This document shows, one piece after another, positions 8,321 to 16,446 of a stretch of 40,928 nucleotides of DNA; positions within the stretch are counted from its first letter, which is position 1; each line of letters starts with the position of its first letter. The notes under the pieces were generated by a model. That model was given only the letters and a program-made list of their open reading frames with translations, ran no database searches and was not told where the DNA came from. The stretch comes from a virus, in IMG/VR virus record IMGVR_UViG_3300025122_000045, positions 1 to 40,928 of that record, one strand, 5' to 3'. Both the position numbers and the translations under genes were made by a program.

Positions 8321-9070
8321 GTGGGACGAGAAAACATTGACGATACAAATGCTCAAAATGTTGTGTTCAAGCAGCAGTTCAGGCTGGAGCCGTTGACGAG
8401 GACTCTTACGGGGGCTCTTACCCTGGTGCAGGAACATCCTCCGTTGATGTATCTGGACCCAGGGGGTGCGGCCAGGGCCGTTACGTTGCCGGCTGAAGCA
8501 AACGGACGTGGATTGTTGTTTATTATCCACAACACTGCAGATGCCGACGAAGACCTGACGGTAAGCGACGATGGTGGAACGGTTATTGCCATCATCGAGC
8601 AGGGGAAATCAGCTTTGCTGACGTGCGACGGAACCACCTGGCTGGCGCAAAATCCGACAGGTGGAAAGGGAATCGTAGCGATTGGCGATGTTGCGGCGTA
8701 CACGCTGCTGCCTGGGAATAGTGGGAAAGTTCACTATATCCCGGACTTGACCGCCGACTTAACGATTACCCTGCCGGCAGAAGACGAAGGACTCGAATAT
8801 GAGTTCATCTATTCGGGAGTTGCTGCGGATGCTCAGGATTGGATTCTCGACAGTGGAAGTAATACCAATTACTTCATTGGTGGAGTGGTCCATCTCGACA
8901 CTGACGGCGATTTGAATGTGTTGGCGGCTCCCGACGGAAACAGCAATTCGAAAGTGACGATTCTCGTGCCGCAGCCGGGTACCTCCGTCAAGATATATTG
9001 CGACGGAACGCTGTGGATTCTCGACGGGCGCGTAACCAGTACGACGATTCCGACGTTCGCTGACCAGTAG
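8321..9070 (+). CDS. Putative capsid decoration or head fibre protein with two beta repeats
   Basis: 249 residues, GTG start with AAAGGAG 7 bases upstream. It contains two related beta-rich units: about 44-108 (ending LTCDGTTWLA) and about 128-240 (ending IYCDGTLWILDG), each with a TLPAE segment near its start (VTLPAEANG and ITLPAEDEG). Its location directly after the capsid gene and G+C-rich codons suggest an abundant virion protein. Similar beta modules occur in fibre proteins, and the protein at 10372-11586 has a comparable unit, so a short head fibre is an alternative. Function is inferred from context. Confidence 0.6.
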   Translation: MGRENIDDTNAQNVVFKQQFRLEPLTRTLTGALTLVQEHPPLMYLDPGGAARAVTLPAEANGRGLLFIIHNTADADEDLTVSDDGGTVIAIIEQGKSALLTCDGTTWLAQNPTGGKGIVAIGDVAAYTLLPGNSGKVHYIPDLTADLTITLPAEDEGLEYEFIYSGVAADAQDWILDSGSNTNYFIGGVVHLDTDGDLNVLAAPDGNSNSKVTILVPQPGTSVKIYCDGTLWILDGRVTSTTIPTFADQ

Positions 9071-9090
9071 GATTGAGCGAAGGATTAATT

Positions 9091-9169
9091 CAGAGAAAAG
9101 GGAGAAGGAAAGCAATGTTCAACTCCCTCGTGTTGACTGTGTGGAACTTTTCCCTTTTCTCTGTTTTTT
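9091..9169 (+). terminator. Intrinsic terminator or attenuator after the head genes
   Basis: Perfect 13-base arms CAGAGAAAAGGGA (9091-9103) and TCCCTTTTCTCTG (9151-9163) are followed by six T (9164-9169). The loop holds a smaller TCAAC/GTTGA hairpin. The T-tract abuts the ribosome site of the next gene, so some read-through must occur. It would make capsid and decoration mRNA more abundant than connector and tail mRNA. Confidence 0.8.
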
Positions 9170-9181
9170 AGGAGAGAAATC

Positions 9182-9439
9182 GTGGCTGAGGCAATTGTAA
9201 AGGCGTTTACGCCAACGGGAACTACGACACTTGAAGCTGTCAGCACTACGTCAGCTTCAGAAGCTATTACTGGTTTCGATGATACCAGTGTGGTTTTGGA
9301 CCGACAAGTGCGAATTATGAACATCGGTCCAAATCGTGCTTTTGTAGCAAAGGGGGACTCTAGTGTTGCGGCGGCTATTCCCACTGATGCAAAATTCGAC
9401 GTAGACATTGCGAAGGGAAGGGTCTACTGGCACGAATAA
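9182..9439 (+). CDS. Small structural protein, unknown
   Basis: 85 residues from a GTG start; AGGAG lies 8 bases upstream directly after the terminator T-tract. The composition (Ala/Thr/Val-rich, alternating hydrophobic residues, with VRIMNIGPNRAFVAKGDS in the middle) predicts a small all-beta protein. Proteins of this sort lie beside capsid genes in many phages and may be minor head or decoration proteins. No family is named with confidence. Confidence 0.7.
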   Translation: MAEAIVKAFTPTGTTTLEAVSTTSASEAITGFDDTSVVLDRQVRIMNIGPNRAFVAKGDSSVAAAIPTDAKFDVDIAKGRVYWHE

Positions 9440-9451
9440 GGAGTATGTATT

Positions 9452-9730
9452 ATGAAAATGAAAAAGATGTCACTTCAGGAACTTGACGCTGATGATGTTC
9501 CTGAAACCATGACAGTCGATATCGACGAAGATGAAGTAAAGCGTTTGAAGGTCGGGCAAAAACTTGAGTTGCTGGTTAAAGGCACAGTAGGAATGCTTCA
9601 AGTGCCTCCCGACGGGGTTTCTGGCGGTAATCCTGCTATGATGGGGATAAGAGTTAGTAGCAAGAAACTGCGAGGGTTGAGCCAGGTTGATGAAATGCTC
9701 AACGAAGATGAGGACGAAGAAGATGGATAG
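9452..9730 (+). CDS. Small acidic protein in head-tail region, unknown
   Basis: 92 residues, AAGGAG 8 bases before the ATG. A central beta-like segment (RLKVGQKLELLVKGTVGML, about 30-48) is followed by a Gly/Pro loop and an acidic tail (NEDEDEEDG). Its end overlaps the adaptor gene by 8 bases. It is likely a minor capsid or connector accessory; no function recognised. Confidence 0.7.
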   Translation: MKMKKMSLQELDADDVPETMTVDIDEDEVKRLKVGQKLELLVKGTVGMLQVPPDGVSGGNPAMMGIRVSSKKLRGLSQVDEMLNEDEDEEDG

Positions 9731-10361
9731 AAGCGCAGCTGTTTCTCGCATCCAACAAAGGCTGGGATTCAGGTCGGATTTGTCGACAGAGATTATTGCT
9801 GCGTTGCAAGATGCACAGCAAGAAGTCGAGCACGACCCAGTACTTCCTTGGTTTTTGAAGTTCGACGACCAGAGTAATATTGCTACCGTCGCGGATACGG
9901 AAACGGTAACTTTACCAACTGGGTTTCTTCGGGAGACGGAAGACGATGATTTACATTGGTATGATAGTACCGCTGCCGCGGCGGACCAATGGACCGAAAT
10001 GGCTAAGCACAATTTAACATATTTGCGAAAGAATCTTCCTGGCGAGGGAAGTCCGCAAGCTTATTATTTAGGCTTGGCGAAGTTTTTTATCTTTCCCACG
10101 CCCGATGCTGTTTATAATCTGCGGTTAATTTACTATAAAGCAGACACGACTTTAGCTACTGACGTTGAAAATCAGTGGCTATTATATGCTGCCGATTATC
10201 TTATCGGGAAAGCAGGAAGAAAAATTGCTGGGGCGTTAAGGGATGCGCTAGCTTTGTCGGAATTTGAAAAACTTGAAGCTGCGGGAAAGCTTCGAATGTT
10301 TGCTGATAGTGAAGCGAGAGAACACGAAAGTAAACGTCCTGTAATGGGCGGAGCTGATTAG
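9723..10361 (+). CDS. Head-tail adaptor (connector) protein
   Basis: 212 residues from ATG 9723; an in-frame ATG at 9687 is less likely because AGGA precedes 9723 at a good distance and the longer form adds only a basic stub. The start (AVSRIQQRLGFRSDLSTEII) and the following LPWFL and TVTLPTGFLRE segments are typical of short-tailed phage adaptors that extend the portal ring. The fold is probably a helical bundle with a beta insertion around 60-130. Position between head and fibre genes supports this. Confidence 0.68.
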   Translation: MDRSAAVSRIQQRLGFRSDLSTEIIAALQDAQQEVEHDPVLPWFLKFDDQSNIATVADTETVTLPTGFLRETEDDDLHWYDSTAAAADQWTEMAKHNLTYLRKNLPGEGSPQAYYLGLAKFFIFPTPDAVYNLRLIYYKADTTLATDVENQWLLYAADYLIGKAGRKIAGALRDALALSEFEKLEAAGKLRMFADSEAREHESKRPVMGGAD

Positions 10362-10371
10362 GAGCAATATT

Positions 10372-11586
10372 ATGGGACTCGAAACTGGTACATATATCAG
10401 TGATTTAACCATCACAAATCCTGTGGGTGCTTCGGACCCTAAATCTCAGGGCGACGACCACCTACGATTAATCAAAAAAGTAATTAAAAATACCTTTCCA
10501 AACGGCGATAAGCCTATCAGTCAAAAAGGAAGTGACGTTGCTTCTGCGTCGGCGCTGGTCCCCCCCAGTGACGGTGATTATTTTGACGTTACGGGGACGA
10601 CAGCTATTACGAGTATTAATACCCAAGGTATCGGGTCGATTATTCGAGTTCACTTTGATGGTATTTTAACTCTTACACATCACGCCACGGATTTAGTATT
10701 ACCTGGCGCAGCGAATATTACAACAGCTGCCGGGGATGAGTGTCTTTTCATCGAGTACGCTACCGGCGATTGGCGCTGTCTTAGTTATACCAAAGCTTCG
10801 GGTTTTCCTATTATCACTGCTACCAACGCTGTCGAATCGTTTGTTCCTAGAGGCTTAAAGCTATCAAACGATACCGACGCTGACAACGATGTTAATGTAA
10901 CAGCGGGCGGCGTGATGGACGCTACCAACGCTTTGGCATTGACTCTGGCTAGTGAAATAACGAAACAAATCGATGCTGCTTGGGCTGTGGGTGACAATGC
11001 AGGGGGGATTGACACTGGGTCTGTAGCAAATGATACTGTTTATGCTGTTTGGTTAATTGCTCGTAGTGACACTAGTGTTGTTGATGTACTGTTTTCGACT
11101 TCGTTTACATCTCCGACTATGCCGACGAACTATGATTATAAGCGGCTTATCGGGTTTGTAGAAACCGGAGGCGCACTTAATATTCGTGCGTTCACGCACA
11201 CAGGCGGAGATTACTTCCGGTACACGACGCCAGTAAACGATATAAATGACAGCTCTATAACGGACGATACGTTTGAAACAGGAACCCTTAGTGTTCCTCC
11301 CAATTCGATGGCTCATATCTATGGTGTTGCTGCGAATGCAACAGCTAACACTGCTACCGCCCGGGTACATATAAAGACAAAAGGAGCTGGTGAGACTGCA
11401 GCTACTGCCAATTCTTGGGGGTATGACATATCCGTTGGAAATGCAGCGGGAGGGGTTGGTGGCATTGGTACTGTATTAGTCGATGTTAACAAGCAAGTTG
11501 AATACGCAGCTGAGGAAGCTTCAGGTACTGTAACCGTTACGATTAGTACTATCGGCTGTTGGATGTTCAGTAGAAATAATCCGTAG
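10372..11586 (+). CDS. Tail fibre or receptor-binding protein
   Basis: 404 residues, AGGAG 7 bases upstream. Residues 4-43 (GTYISDLTITNPVG, then DPKSQGDDHLRLIKKVIKNT) are the well-known N-terminal attachment module of many podovirus fibres. Residues about 60-147 form a beta unit ending in WRCLSY, then a long beta-rich region rich in Asp, Asn, Thr and Ala, and a C-terminal module (about 315-404) ending CWMFSRNNP. It should bind host receptor as a trimer. The C-terminal part is expected to vary between relatives. No chaperone or depolymerase motif is visible. Confidence 0.8.
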   Translation: MGLETGTYISDLTITNPVGASDPKSQGDDHLRLIKKVIKNTFPNGDKPISQKGSDVASASALVPPSDGDYFDVTGTTAITSINTQGIGSIIRVHFDGILTLTHHATDLVLPGAANITTAAGDECLFIEYATGDWRCLSYTKASGFPIITATNAVESFVPRGLKLSNDTDADNDVNVTAGGVMDATNALALTLASEITKQIDAAWAVGDNAGGIDTGSVANDTVYAVWLIARSDTSVVDVLFSTSFTSPTMPTNYDYKRLIGFVETGGALNIRAFTHTGGDYFRYTTPVNDINDSSITDDTFETGTLSVPPNSMAHIYGVAANATANTATARVHIKTKGAGETAATANSWGYDISVGNAAGGVGGIGTVLVDVNKQVEYAAEEASGTVTVTISTIGCWMFSRNNP

Positions 11587-11599
11587 AAAAGGAAATAAA

Positions 11600-11986
11600 A
11601 TGGCTATCAAGAAAACAGATGCTGGAGGATACGCGGTAGATTGGCCGCAGGTTATGGGCATGCTCGGCACCGTAGCGGTTTTGATAGGCGTTATTTTTTG
11701 GGTTGGAGACCGCCAGTGGTTTACTCAAGTTCAAGCCAAGCCCATCAAAGAACATTTGATTACTTCTGCGGCCACGCAGCGATTGATGGACGCCAAGCTG
11801 GAACAGATTGCTGCCAACGCAAAGAATGACGTGCAAGAAGTTCGCAAGCGACAGAGCCGGTCATGGAGTCGGATACGGCAGTTAAATGACTCGGTGCAAA
11901 GTATCAAAAATGAACAGATTAAACAAGGAGCAAAACAGGATGCCATGCTTGGTATCCTAAAAGATTTGAAAAGTCGAGCAAAATAA
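11600..11986 (+). CDS. Membrane-anchored coiled-coil protein, lysis cassette
   Basis: 128 residues, AAGGA 6 bases upstream. One membrane segment lies at about 17-38 (VMGMLGTVAVLIGVIFWVGD), followed by a charged helical domain likely to be a coiled coil (about 60-128). It opens a run of membrane and signal-peptide proteins between fibre and tail genes, so a holin-like or accessory lysis role is plausible. A minor tail membrane protein is the alternative. Confidence 0.6.
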   Translation: MAIKKTDAGGYAVDWPQVMGMLGTVAVLIGVIFWVGDRQWFTQVQAKPIKEHLITSAATQRLMDAKLEQIAANAKNDVQEVRKRQSRSWSRIRQLNDSVQSIKNEQIKQGAKQDAMLGILKDLKSRAK

Positions 11987-11987
11987 A

Positions 11988-12266
11988 ATGAGAATTTTTC
12001 GGATAGCGCTTGTGGCTATATTGTTGGCGGGCTTGTTGATGCCGACGTATATTACAGCGGCTTCGTTGCCGCCTCGTTATTCATTAGAAAGGCGGGAGTC
12101 TCCGTGTCCTGTTTTTATGTTGACATGGCAAATTGCAAAGCCAAACGGTATTGTACTTCTTATAGGCATGATGTGTCTCTCACCTAGGCAATTGGAGGAT
12201 ATGAAAGATGGCAAAGTACCGCAAACTGATAGTGGCCACAATCGGCCTCGCTCTTATGGCACTTGA
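11988..12266 (+). CDS. Small exported protein in lysis cassette, unknown
   Basis: 92 residues. The N-terminus is a clear signal peptide (MRIFRIALVAILLAGLLM, cleavage possible after ITA near residue 24). A second hydrophobic stretch (GIVLLIGMMCL) is short. No good ribosome site precedes the ATG, which starts one base after the previous stop. The last 59 bases overlap the next gene in another frame, so the C-terminal tail may be unconstrained. No family recognised. Confidence 0.5.
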   Translation: MRIFRIALVAILLAGLLMPTYITAASLPPRYSLERRESPCPVFMLTWQIAKPNGIVLLIGMMCLSPRQLEDMKDGKVPQTDSGHNRPRSYGT

Positions 12267-12369
12267 CCAGTTTTTCAACTTCAGCGTAGCGTTCAACGCT
12301 GAGCAGGTGGTCAACGTGATGATTCCCATTCTTACCGCCTTCGGTGTTTGGGGAGCTTCGAACGAATAG
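12208..12369 (+). CDS. Small holin-like membrane protein (53 aa)
   Basis: GGAGG at 12194-12198 is 9 bases before ATG 12208. The 53-residue product starts MAKYRKLIVATIGLALMALD, then has FNAEQVVNVMIPILTAFGVW: a basic N-terminus and two short hydrophobic segments (7-19 and 36-48). This pattern, ending near TAFGVW, is recurrent among small phage membrane proteins next to spanin genes and is often called putative holin. It overlaps the preceding gene in another frame and ends two bases before the next start. Confidence 0.65.
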   Translation: MAKYRKLIVATIGLALMALDQFFNFSVAFNAEQVVNVMIPILTAFGVWGASNE

Positions 12370-12371
12370 CC

Positions 12372-12638
12372 ATGCGTTCTATCTTCTCTCTGCTCGCGGG
12401 CGCTGCAACTGGAGGCTGGGTGTCGCTGGTTAGTAGCGTAGTGCGGTTGTTTCGGAAGGGGCTTGACCTGTATGGGCAGAATCAACTCCTTCAGCTGGGG
12501 GAGGATAGGACTTTGGCTAAGCAGGTAAGAGCATCAAGGGAGAAACAGCAGGATGCTAAAAAAGCTGGTGATGCTGTCGATGATATGTCTGATGCTGACG
12601 TTGAGCGGGTGTTGGGCGACGAAGGCTATCGTGATTGA
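12372..12638 (+). CDS. Probable inner-membrane spanin (Rz-like)
   Basis: 88 residues from ATG 12372; an in-frame upstream start at 12348 would overlap the holin-like gene. A hydrophobic segment at about 3-32 could anchor it in the inner membrane, followed by a basic charged helical region (about 45-70) and an acidic end with MSDADVERVL. The next gene, a lipoprotein, begins inside it in the +1 frame, the nested arrangement typical of Rz/Rz1 spanin pairs, which fuse inner and outer membranes during lysis. The call depends on that pairing. Confidence 0.65.
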   Translation: MRSIFSLLAGAATGGWVSLVSSVVRLFRKGLDLYGQNQLLQLGEDRTLAKQVRASREKQQDAKKAGDAVDDMSDADVERVLGDEGYRD

Positions 12639-12792
12639 CAGTTATTGTTTTACAACGGCTGTTCATCCCCATTCAGTGTCGAGAAAAGATACGCTAGCTA
12701 CTCGTAGATTGAATGTCAAGCAAAGATGTGCTTACTACCGCCTTTGTCGCGAAGATAAATATCGCAAGGTGTGTTTAGCTAAGGAGAAATAA
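12553..12792 (+). CDS. Outer-membrane lipoprotein spanin (Rz1-like)
   Basis: 79 residues. The N-terminus MLKKLVMLSMICLMLTLSGC is a lipoprotein signal with lipobox LSGC, so Cys20 would be lipidated. The mature part has AIVIDSYC, then a His/Ser-rich stretch and a basic helical C-terminus, resembling outer spanins of many phages. Its first 86 bases overlap the inner spanin gene. It indicates a host with an outer membrane. GGGAG about 10 bases upstream could serve as ribosome site. Confidence 0.75.
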   Translation: MLKKLVMLSMICLMLTLSGCWATKAIVIDSYCFTTAVHPHSVSRKDTLATRRLNVKQRCAYYRLCREDKYRKVCLAKEK

Positions 12793-12793
12793 A

Positions 12794-13264
12794 TTGCATT
12801 TATCTGTCGAGCGTTTTGTTTCTGACGCGGATACTACTGTCAGTTTAATTTTCTTGGGCGGTCTTTTTGAATGTTTTGGGCTGGAAGATGAATTTCGAGA
12901 AGAGAAACTAATGCATGAAACTCGAATTCCAGCTGGGACGTATGTTGTTGTGTTAAGACAGCAGGGCGGCTTTCATGTCCGATATTTGGCAGATACCCGA
13001 TTTTCGTCGTTTCATCAAGGAATGTTAGAAATTGAAGATGTTCCTGGCTTTACTGATATTTTAATTCATGTAGGAAATACTGACGACGATACTTCAGGGT
13101 GTTTGTTAATAGGAGAAAGTGCAATATGTCCTCCGTATGCTGAAAAGTCCGTAGTGGCTAGTGCGAGGGCTTACGAAAGATTGTACAAGAAAGTAGTGGC
13201 TGCAGCAAAAAAGCGGGACTTGACAATTACTTTCATCGACAGGGATTTAGCTCAAAATGCCTAA
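12794..13264 (+). CDS. DUF5675-like protein, possible cell-wall enzyme
   Basis: 156 residues from a TTG start with AAGGAG 8 bases upstream. The whole protein matches the DUF5675 pattern: FGLEDEFRE, ETRIPAGTYVV, GGFHVRY, HQGMLEIEDVPGF, then ILIHVGNTDDDTSGCLLIG. The last motif, with H92, S101 and C103, recalls the His...Ser-x-Gly-Cys signature of L,D-transpeptidase (YkuD) folds. It follows the spanins and no standard endolysin (lysozyme, amidase, transglycosylase) was found elsewhere, so a murein role is attractive. Family match is firm; function is inferred. Confidence 0.75.
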   Translation: MHLSVERFVSDADTTVSLIFLGGLFECFGLEDEFREEKLMHETRIPAGTYVVVLRQQGGFHVRYLADTRFSSFHQGMLEIEDVPGFTDILIHVGNTDDDTSGCLLIGESAICPPYAEKSVVASARAYERLYKKVVAAAKKRDLTITFIDRDLAQNA

Positions 13265-14840
13265 GGTACTGATACATGATACGGGTATGATTGGTATTAA
13301 CAAAGATTTGCCTGAAGTTAATTTACCACCTGCCGAGTGGACGGATGGACAAAATATCAGGTTCCGTAACGGAAAGGTAGAGCGGAGCTTAGGGCATTCT
13401 CAGGTTTTTGGTACGCCTACCGCTGCTCCGATTTGGGCTATGGCTGTGCCGACAAGTGTTGAATTTTATTGGGCGTATGCAAGTGGCACCAAGCTATACG
13501 GAACTGACGGTGATGCACACGCTGATATTAGTAAAGCCGGAGACTATACGACAGTTAATGTAGCTGAGTTGTGGTCCGGCGGTATTATGGGCGGGCTTCC
13601 TTTTATTACAAACAATATCGAACTCCCGCAGTTCTGGGCGCCGAGTTTATCTAATAACTTCGGTGATTTAACTAATTGGCCCGCCAGTACAACGTGCCGG
13701 GATATAAAACCGTTCAAGAATTTTTTGATAGCTTTGAATGTAACTAAATCTGGCGTGGTCTACCCTCATATGGTTAAGTGGTCTCATCCAGCCGACCCTG
13801 GTTCGGTTCCTTCTTCGTGGGACGAAACGGATGCAACAAAGGACGCAGGAGAAAAAGAACTTGAAGACATTGATGCTGGCTTCTTGGTAGAGGGATGGCA
13901 GTTAAGAGATAGTTTTATCATGTATAAAGAAAACTCTACCTGGGAAATGCAATTTGTTGGTGGTAATAGTATCTTTAGATTCTTCCCGATATTTTTAACA
14001 ACTGGGATTTTGACTAAACATTGTTCTGCAGTTATTAAAAACGGAGAATTGCATTGCGTAGCAACTGGTGATGATATTATAATGCACGACAGTAGAAATA
14101 TCGTTAATTCACTGGATAAGCGCTGGCGCAAGTTTATAAACGACAATATTAACTTAACCAACTATGAACGAGCTTTCTTAGTTCCGGACCATGCAAATCA
14201 AGAAGTTTGGTTTTGTTTCCCGACTGGTAGTAATACATGGGCGGACTTAGCGGTGATTTGGAATTGGAAAGACAATACTGTAGGAGTTCGTGATTTACCT
14301 GCAGATATTTCATTTATCGCTTCCGGGATTGTACCTACCGACGCTTCAAACTTAACTTGGGACAGCGACTCAGAGTCTTGGGATGATGATAATAGTATCT
14401 GGGACAAAAGACCTTTTGGTAATTTAACTTTAAGTCTCTTGTTGGTTGATACAACGAATACCAAAATGTATCTAGGTGAGGATACCAACGCTTTTGATGG
14501 CACGGCCTTCGCAAGTTACATTGAACGAAAAGGATTGGCAGTAGCTGGAGTTGATAGAGCAGGTAAGCCAAAAGCTGACCCCGGTTCGATGAAACTTGTT
14601 CATAGGTTGTTTTTCCGCGGAGCTGTGGGGACGTTCAATGTTAAAGTAGGGTATCAACAAAAAGAAGGTGAAGCGGTTACTTTAAGCTCAGCTCAAACAT
14701 TTGTTGCAGGTACGACGGAGTATTTAGACTTTACCGTTTCTGGGCGTTTAATTACGGTAAGAGTCGAAGACCCCGCAAGTCCTTCATTATGGTCTTTTGC
14801 GGGGTATGATATGGAGGTTGAAGTCCTTGGCGCGCTATGA
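13257..14840 (+). CDS. Tail nozzle-like (beta-propeller type) structural protein
   Basis: 527 residues, overlapping the previous gene by 8 bases. It is rich in Trp, Asp, Gly and Ser with repeated beta strands; WQLRDSFIMYKENSTWEM (about 217-234) and FPIFLTTGILTKHCSAVI are typical of a podovirus tail protein family thought to form the nozzle or hub below the adaptor ring. A C-terminal unit (about 440-527) is a separate beta domain. An Asp/Trp-rich repeat (LTWDSDSESWDDDNSIWD) lies near 370. Assignment rests on composition, size and position. Confidence 0.65.
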   Translation: MPKVLIHDTGMIGINKDLPEVNLPPAEWTDGQNIRFRNGKVERSLGHSQVFGTPTAAPIWAMAVPTSVEFYWAYASGTKLYGTDGDAHADISKAGDYTTVNVAELWSGGIMGGLPFITNNIELPQFWAPSLSNNFGDLTNWPASTTCRDIKPFKNFLIALNVTKSGVVYPHMVKWSHPADPGSVPSSWDETDATKDAGEKELEDIDAGFLVEGWQLRDSFIMYKENSTWEMQFVGGNSIFRFFPIFLTTGILTKHCSAVIKNGELHCVATGDDIIMHDSRNIVNSLDKRWRKFINDNINLTNYERAFLVPDHANQEVWFCFPTGSNTWADLAVIWNWKDNTVGVRDLPADISFIASGIVPTDASNLTWDSDSESWDDDNSIWDKRPFGNLTLSLLLVDTTNTKMYLGEDTNAFDGTAFASYIERKGLAVAGVDRAGKPKADPGSMKLVHRLFFRGAVGTFNVKVGYQQKEGEAVTLSSAQTFVAGTTEYLDFTVSGRLITVRVEDPASPSLWSFAGYDMEVEVLGAL

Positions 14841-15075
14841 GCCTGGAACACTTCCAGTTGATGACACGCAGTTTAAATCATGGGTACTGGAAGAACTTCG
14901 ACGGATTGCTAGTGCTATTGGTGAAGTAGAAGGAATTACTTTACCGACGTTGAACGTTGTTCCAGCTAGGCCGAGAGCAGGAATGGTTGTTTTGGCTGAT
15001 GGAACGAATTGGGACCCTGGGTCGGGAGCAGGATTTTATGGATACTACGGCGGAAGTTGGGTTAAGCTTGGTTGA
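14827..15075 (+). CDS. Small tail-associated protein
   Basis: 82 residues. The start is TTG 14827, 9 bases after GGAGG (14813-14817), giving MARYEPGTLPVDDTQFKSWV; longer frames begin inside the upstream gene. A short helix (LEELRRIASAIGE) precedes a Pro-rich linker and a glycine-rich end (GMVVLADGTNWDPGSGAGFY, then GYYGGSWVKLG). This two-part pattern recurs near tail genes of short-tailed phages. It is probably a minor virion component; function unknown. Confidence 0.65.
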   Translation: MARYEPGTLPVDDTQFKSWVLEELRRIASAIGEVEGITLPTLNVVPARPRAGMVVLADGTNWDPGSGAGFYGYYGGSWVKLG

Positions 15076-15082
15076 TAAAGAA

Positions 15083-15508
15083 ATGGTTATGTTAATCGAC
15101 CCCAAGGAATGTAAACTGATTTGGAATCAGCTTGTACACTTATTTCTTAAAGGTAAACAATCCTGGGAACCGTTTATGGATTTAGATTATATTTATGCTA
15201 GTATCATATCGGGAAATTTTCAACTGTGGGTTTTAATACGGCAAGGAAATTATCGAGCTGTACTTTTAACGGAAATTGTTGAATATCCTAAAACTAAGAT
15301 TCTTCGCTTTATTCATGTTAGCGGCGAAGGTATCTTTCAAGGAATACAGAAAAAGTTTCGAGTTTGCTTAGAGTGGGCAAAGAGTAATGGAATTGCAGCC
15401 TATCAAATTTACGGAACTCGAGCTTGGGGCCGTGCGTTAGGTGTGTCAAATAAGTCAGAATATAAAATTGTTTTCTATCGGGATATAGGAGAGCGGTCAT
15501 GGGTCTAG
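15083..15508 (+). CDS. Possible GNAT-fold protein
   Basis: 141 residues from ATG 15083 (ATG 15089 also possible; no strong ribosome site). Strand-helix order with RAVLLTEIVEYPKTKILRFI, then a long helix (FRVCLEWAKSNGI) and YQIYGTRAWGRAL suggests an acetyltransferase-like fold seen in small phage proteins near internal virion genes. No acetyl-CoA loop (Q/R-x-x-G-x-G/A) is obvious, so enzyme activity is doubtful. Its end overlaps the next gene by 10 bases. Confidence 0.5.
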   Translation: MVMLIDPKECKLIWNQLVHLFLKGKQSWEPFMDLDYIYASIISGNFQLWVLIRQGNYRAVLLTEIVEYPKTKILRFIHVSGEGIFQGIQKKFRVCLEWAKSNGIAAYQIYGTRAWGRALGVSNKSEYKIVFYRDIGERSWV

Positions 15509-16434
15509 GCGGAGGCAGTTCACAGCCTACACATACTACAAGTACTTCCGTGCAGGAAATGTCAGATGAGCAAAAACAATTGATGGCTCTAGTGCTTCCT
15601 GAAGCGCAAAAGTTTGTTGGAAGGCCGCCCACAGCGTTTCCCGGGCAGACTCTTGCGCCTATTACGGAGTTAGAGCAGCAAGCACAGAACGAAGCTCTAA
15701 CGGCTGCTGGAAGTGTCGGGCGCATAGCTGAGGCTACCGGTGCTACACAGCAAGCATTGGCTTCCGATACTGGAACGGTTAATCAACGATTGTTGGCGGG
15801 TATTGGCTTGAACCCACATCTTGCTGCAGCTACAGAAGCTGCAACGCGTCCGATTATTCAAGCTCATGAAAGAAACGTTCTTCCAGGTATTCGTGGAGAG
15901 GCAATACTTACAAATAACTTTGGAAGTACCAGACAGGGGATTGCCGAAGGTATTGCTTCCGAGGCTTTGATGAGAAGTGTTGGCGATACTAGTGCAACTT
16001 TTGCAAATCAAGCTTTTCGTGATGTACTGGGAGCGGAAACAGAGCGTTTAGCTATGGCAGGTAAATTACAGACCGGTGCTGTCGGTATGGCTCCTCAAAC
16101 TGCTGCTCTGATGTTAGAGCCGTCGAGAATTAAAAGTGCTGTAGGTGGCGCGCAAAGAGCCGACGCGCAAGCTATAATTAACGCACGAATAAGTAAATTT
16201 ATGCAGGACCAAATGTTACCTTTTGCTGCGGCGCAGGAAGTAGCCGGATTAGCTTTTGGTATGCCAGCTGGTTCTGTTTCAGCTACAGCAATGGGACCTG
16301 GGGCTACTCAACCAAGTCAAGCAAGGAGTGCTTTAGGAATGGCGTCGATGGGAGCAGGAATAGGTGGGATGATAGGCGGCCCAGCAGGTGCAGGTATTGG
16401 AGCCGGCCTGGGTGCTTTAGCGTCGTTTCTATAA
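15499..16434 (+). CDS. Internal virion (ejection) protein with glycine-zipper end
   Basis: 311 residues, AGGAG 7 bases upstream. The N-terminus is Gly/Ser/Thr-rich, the body (about 20-250) is Ala/Gln/Glu-rich and helical, and the C-terminus (from MGAGIGGMIG to GLGALASFL) is a glycine-zipper membrane-like helix. This is the usual look of podovirus proteins stored in the capsid and ejected to form a channel through the cell envelope. Three related-context genes follow. Confidence 0.65.
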   Translation: MGLGGGSSQPTHTTSTSVQEMSDEQKQLMALVLPEAQKFVGRPPTAFPGQTLAPITELEQQAQNEALTAAGSVGRIAEATGATQQALASDTGTVNQRLLAGIGLNPHLAAATEAATRPIIQAHERNVLPGIRGEAILTNNFGSTRQGIAEGIASEALMRSVGDTSATFANQAFRDVLGAETERLAMAGKLQTGAVGMAPQTAALMLEPSRIKSAVGGAQRADAQAIINARISKFMQDQMLPFAAAQEVAGLAFGMPAGSVSATAMGPGATQPSQARSALGMASMGAGIGGMIGGPAGAGIGAGLGALASFL

Positions 16435-16446
16435 GGAGATAAAAAC

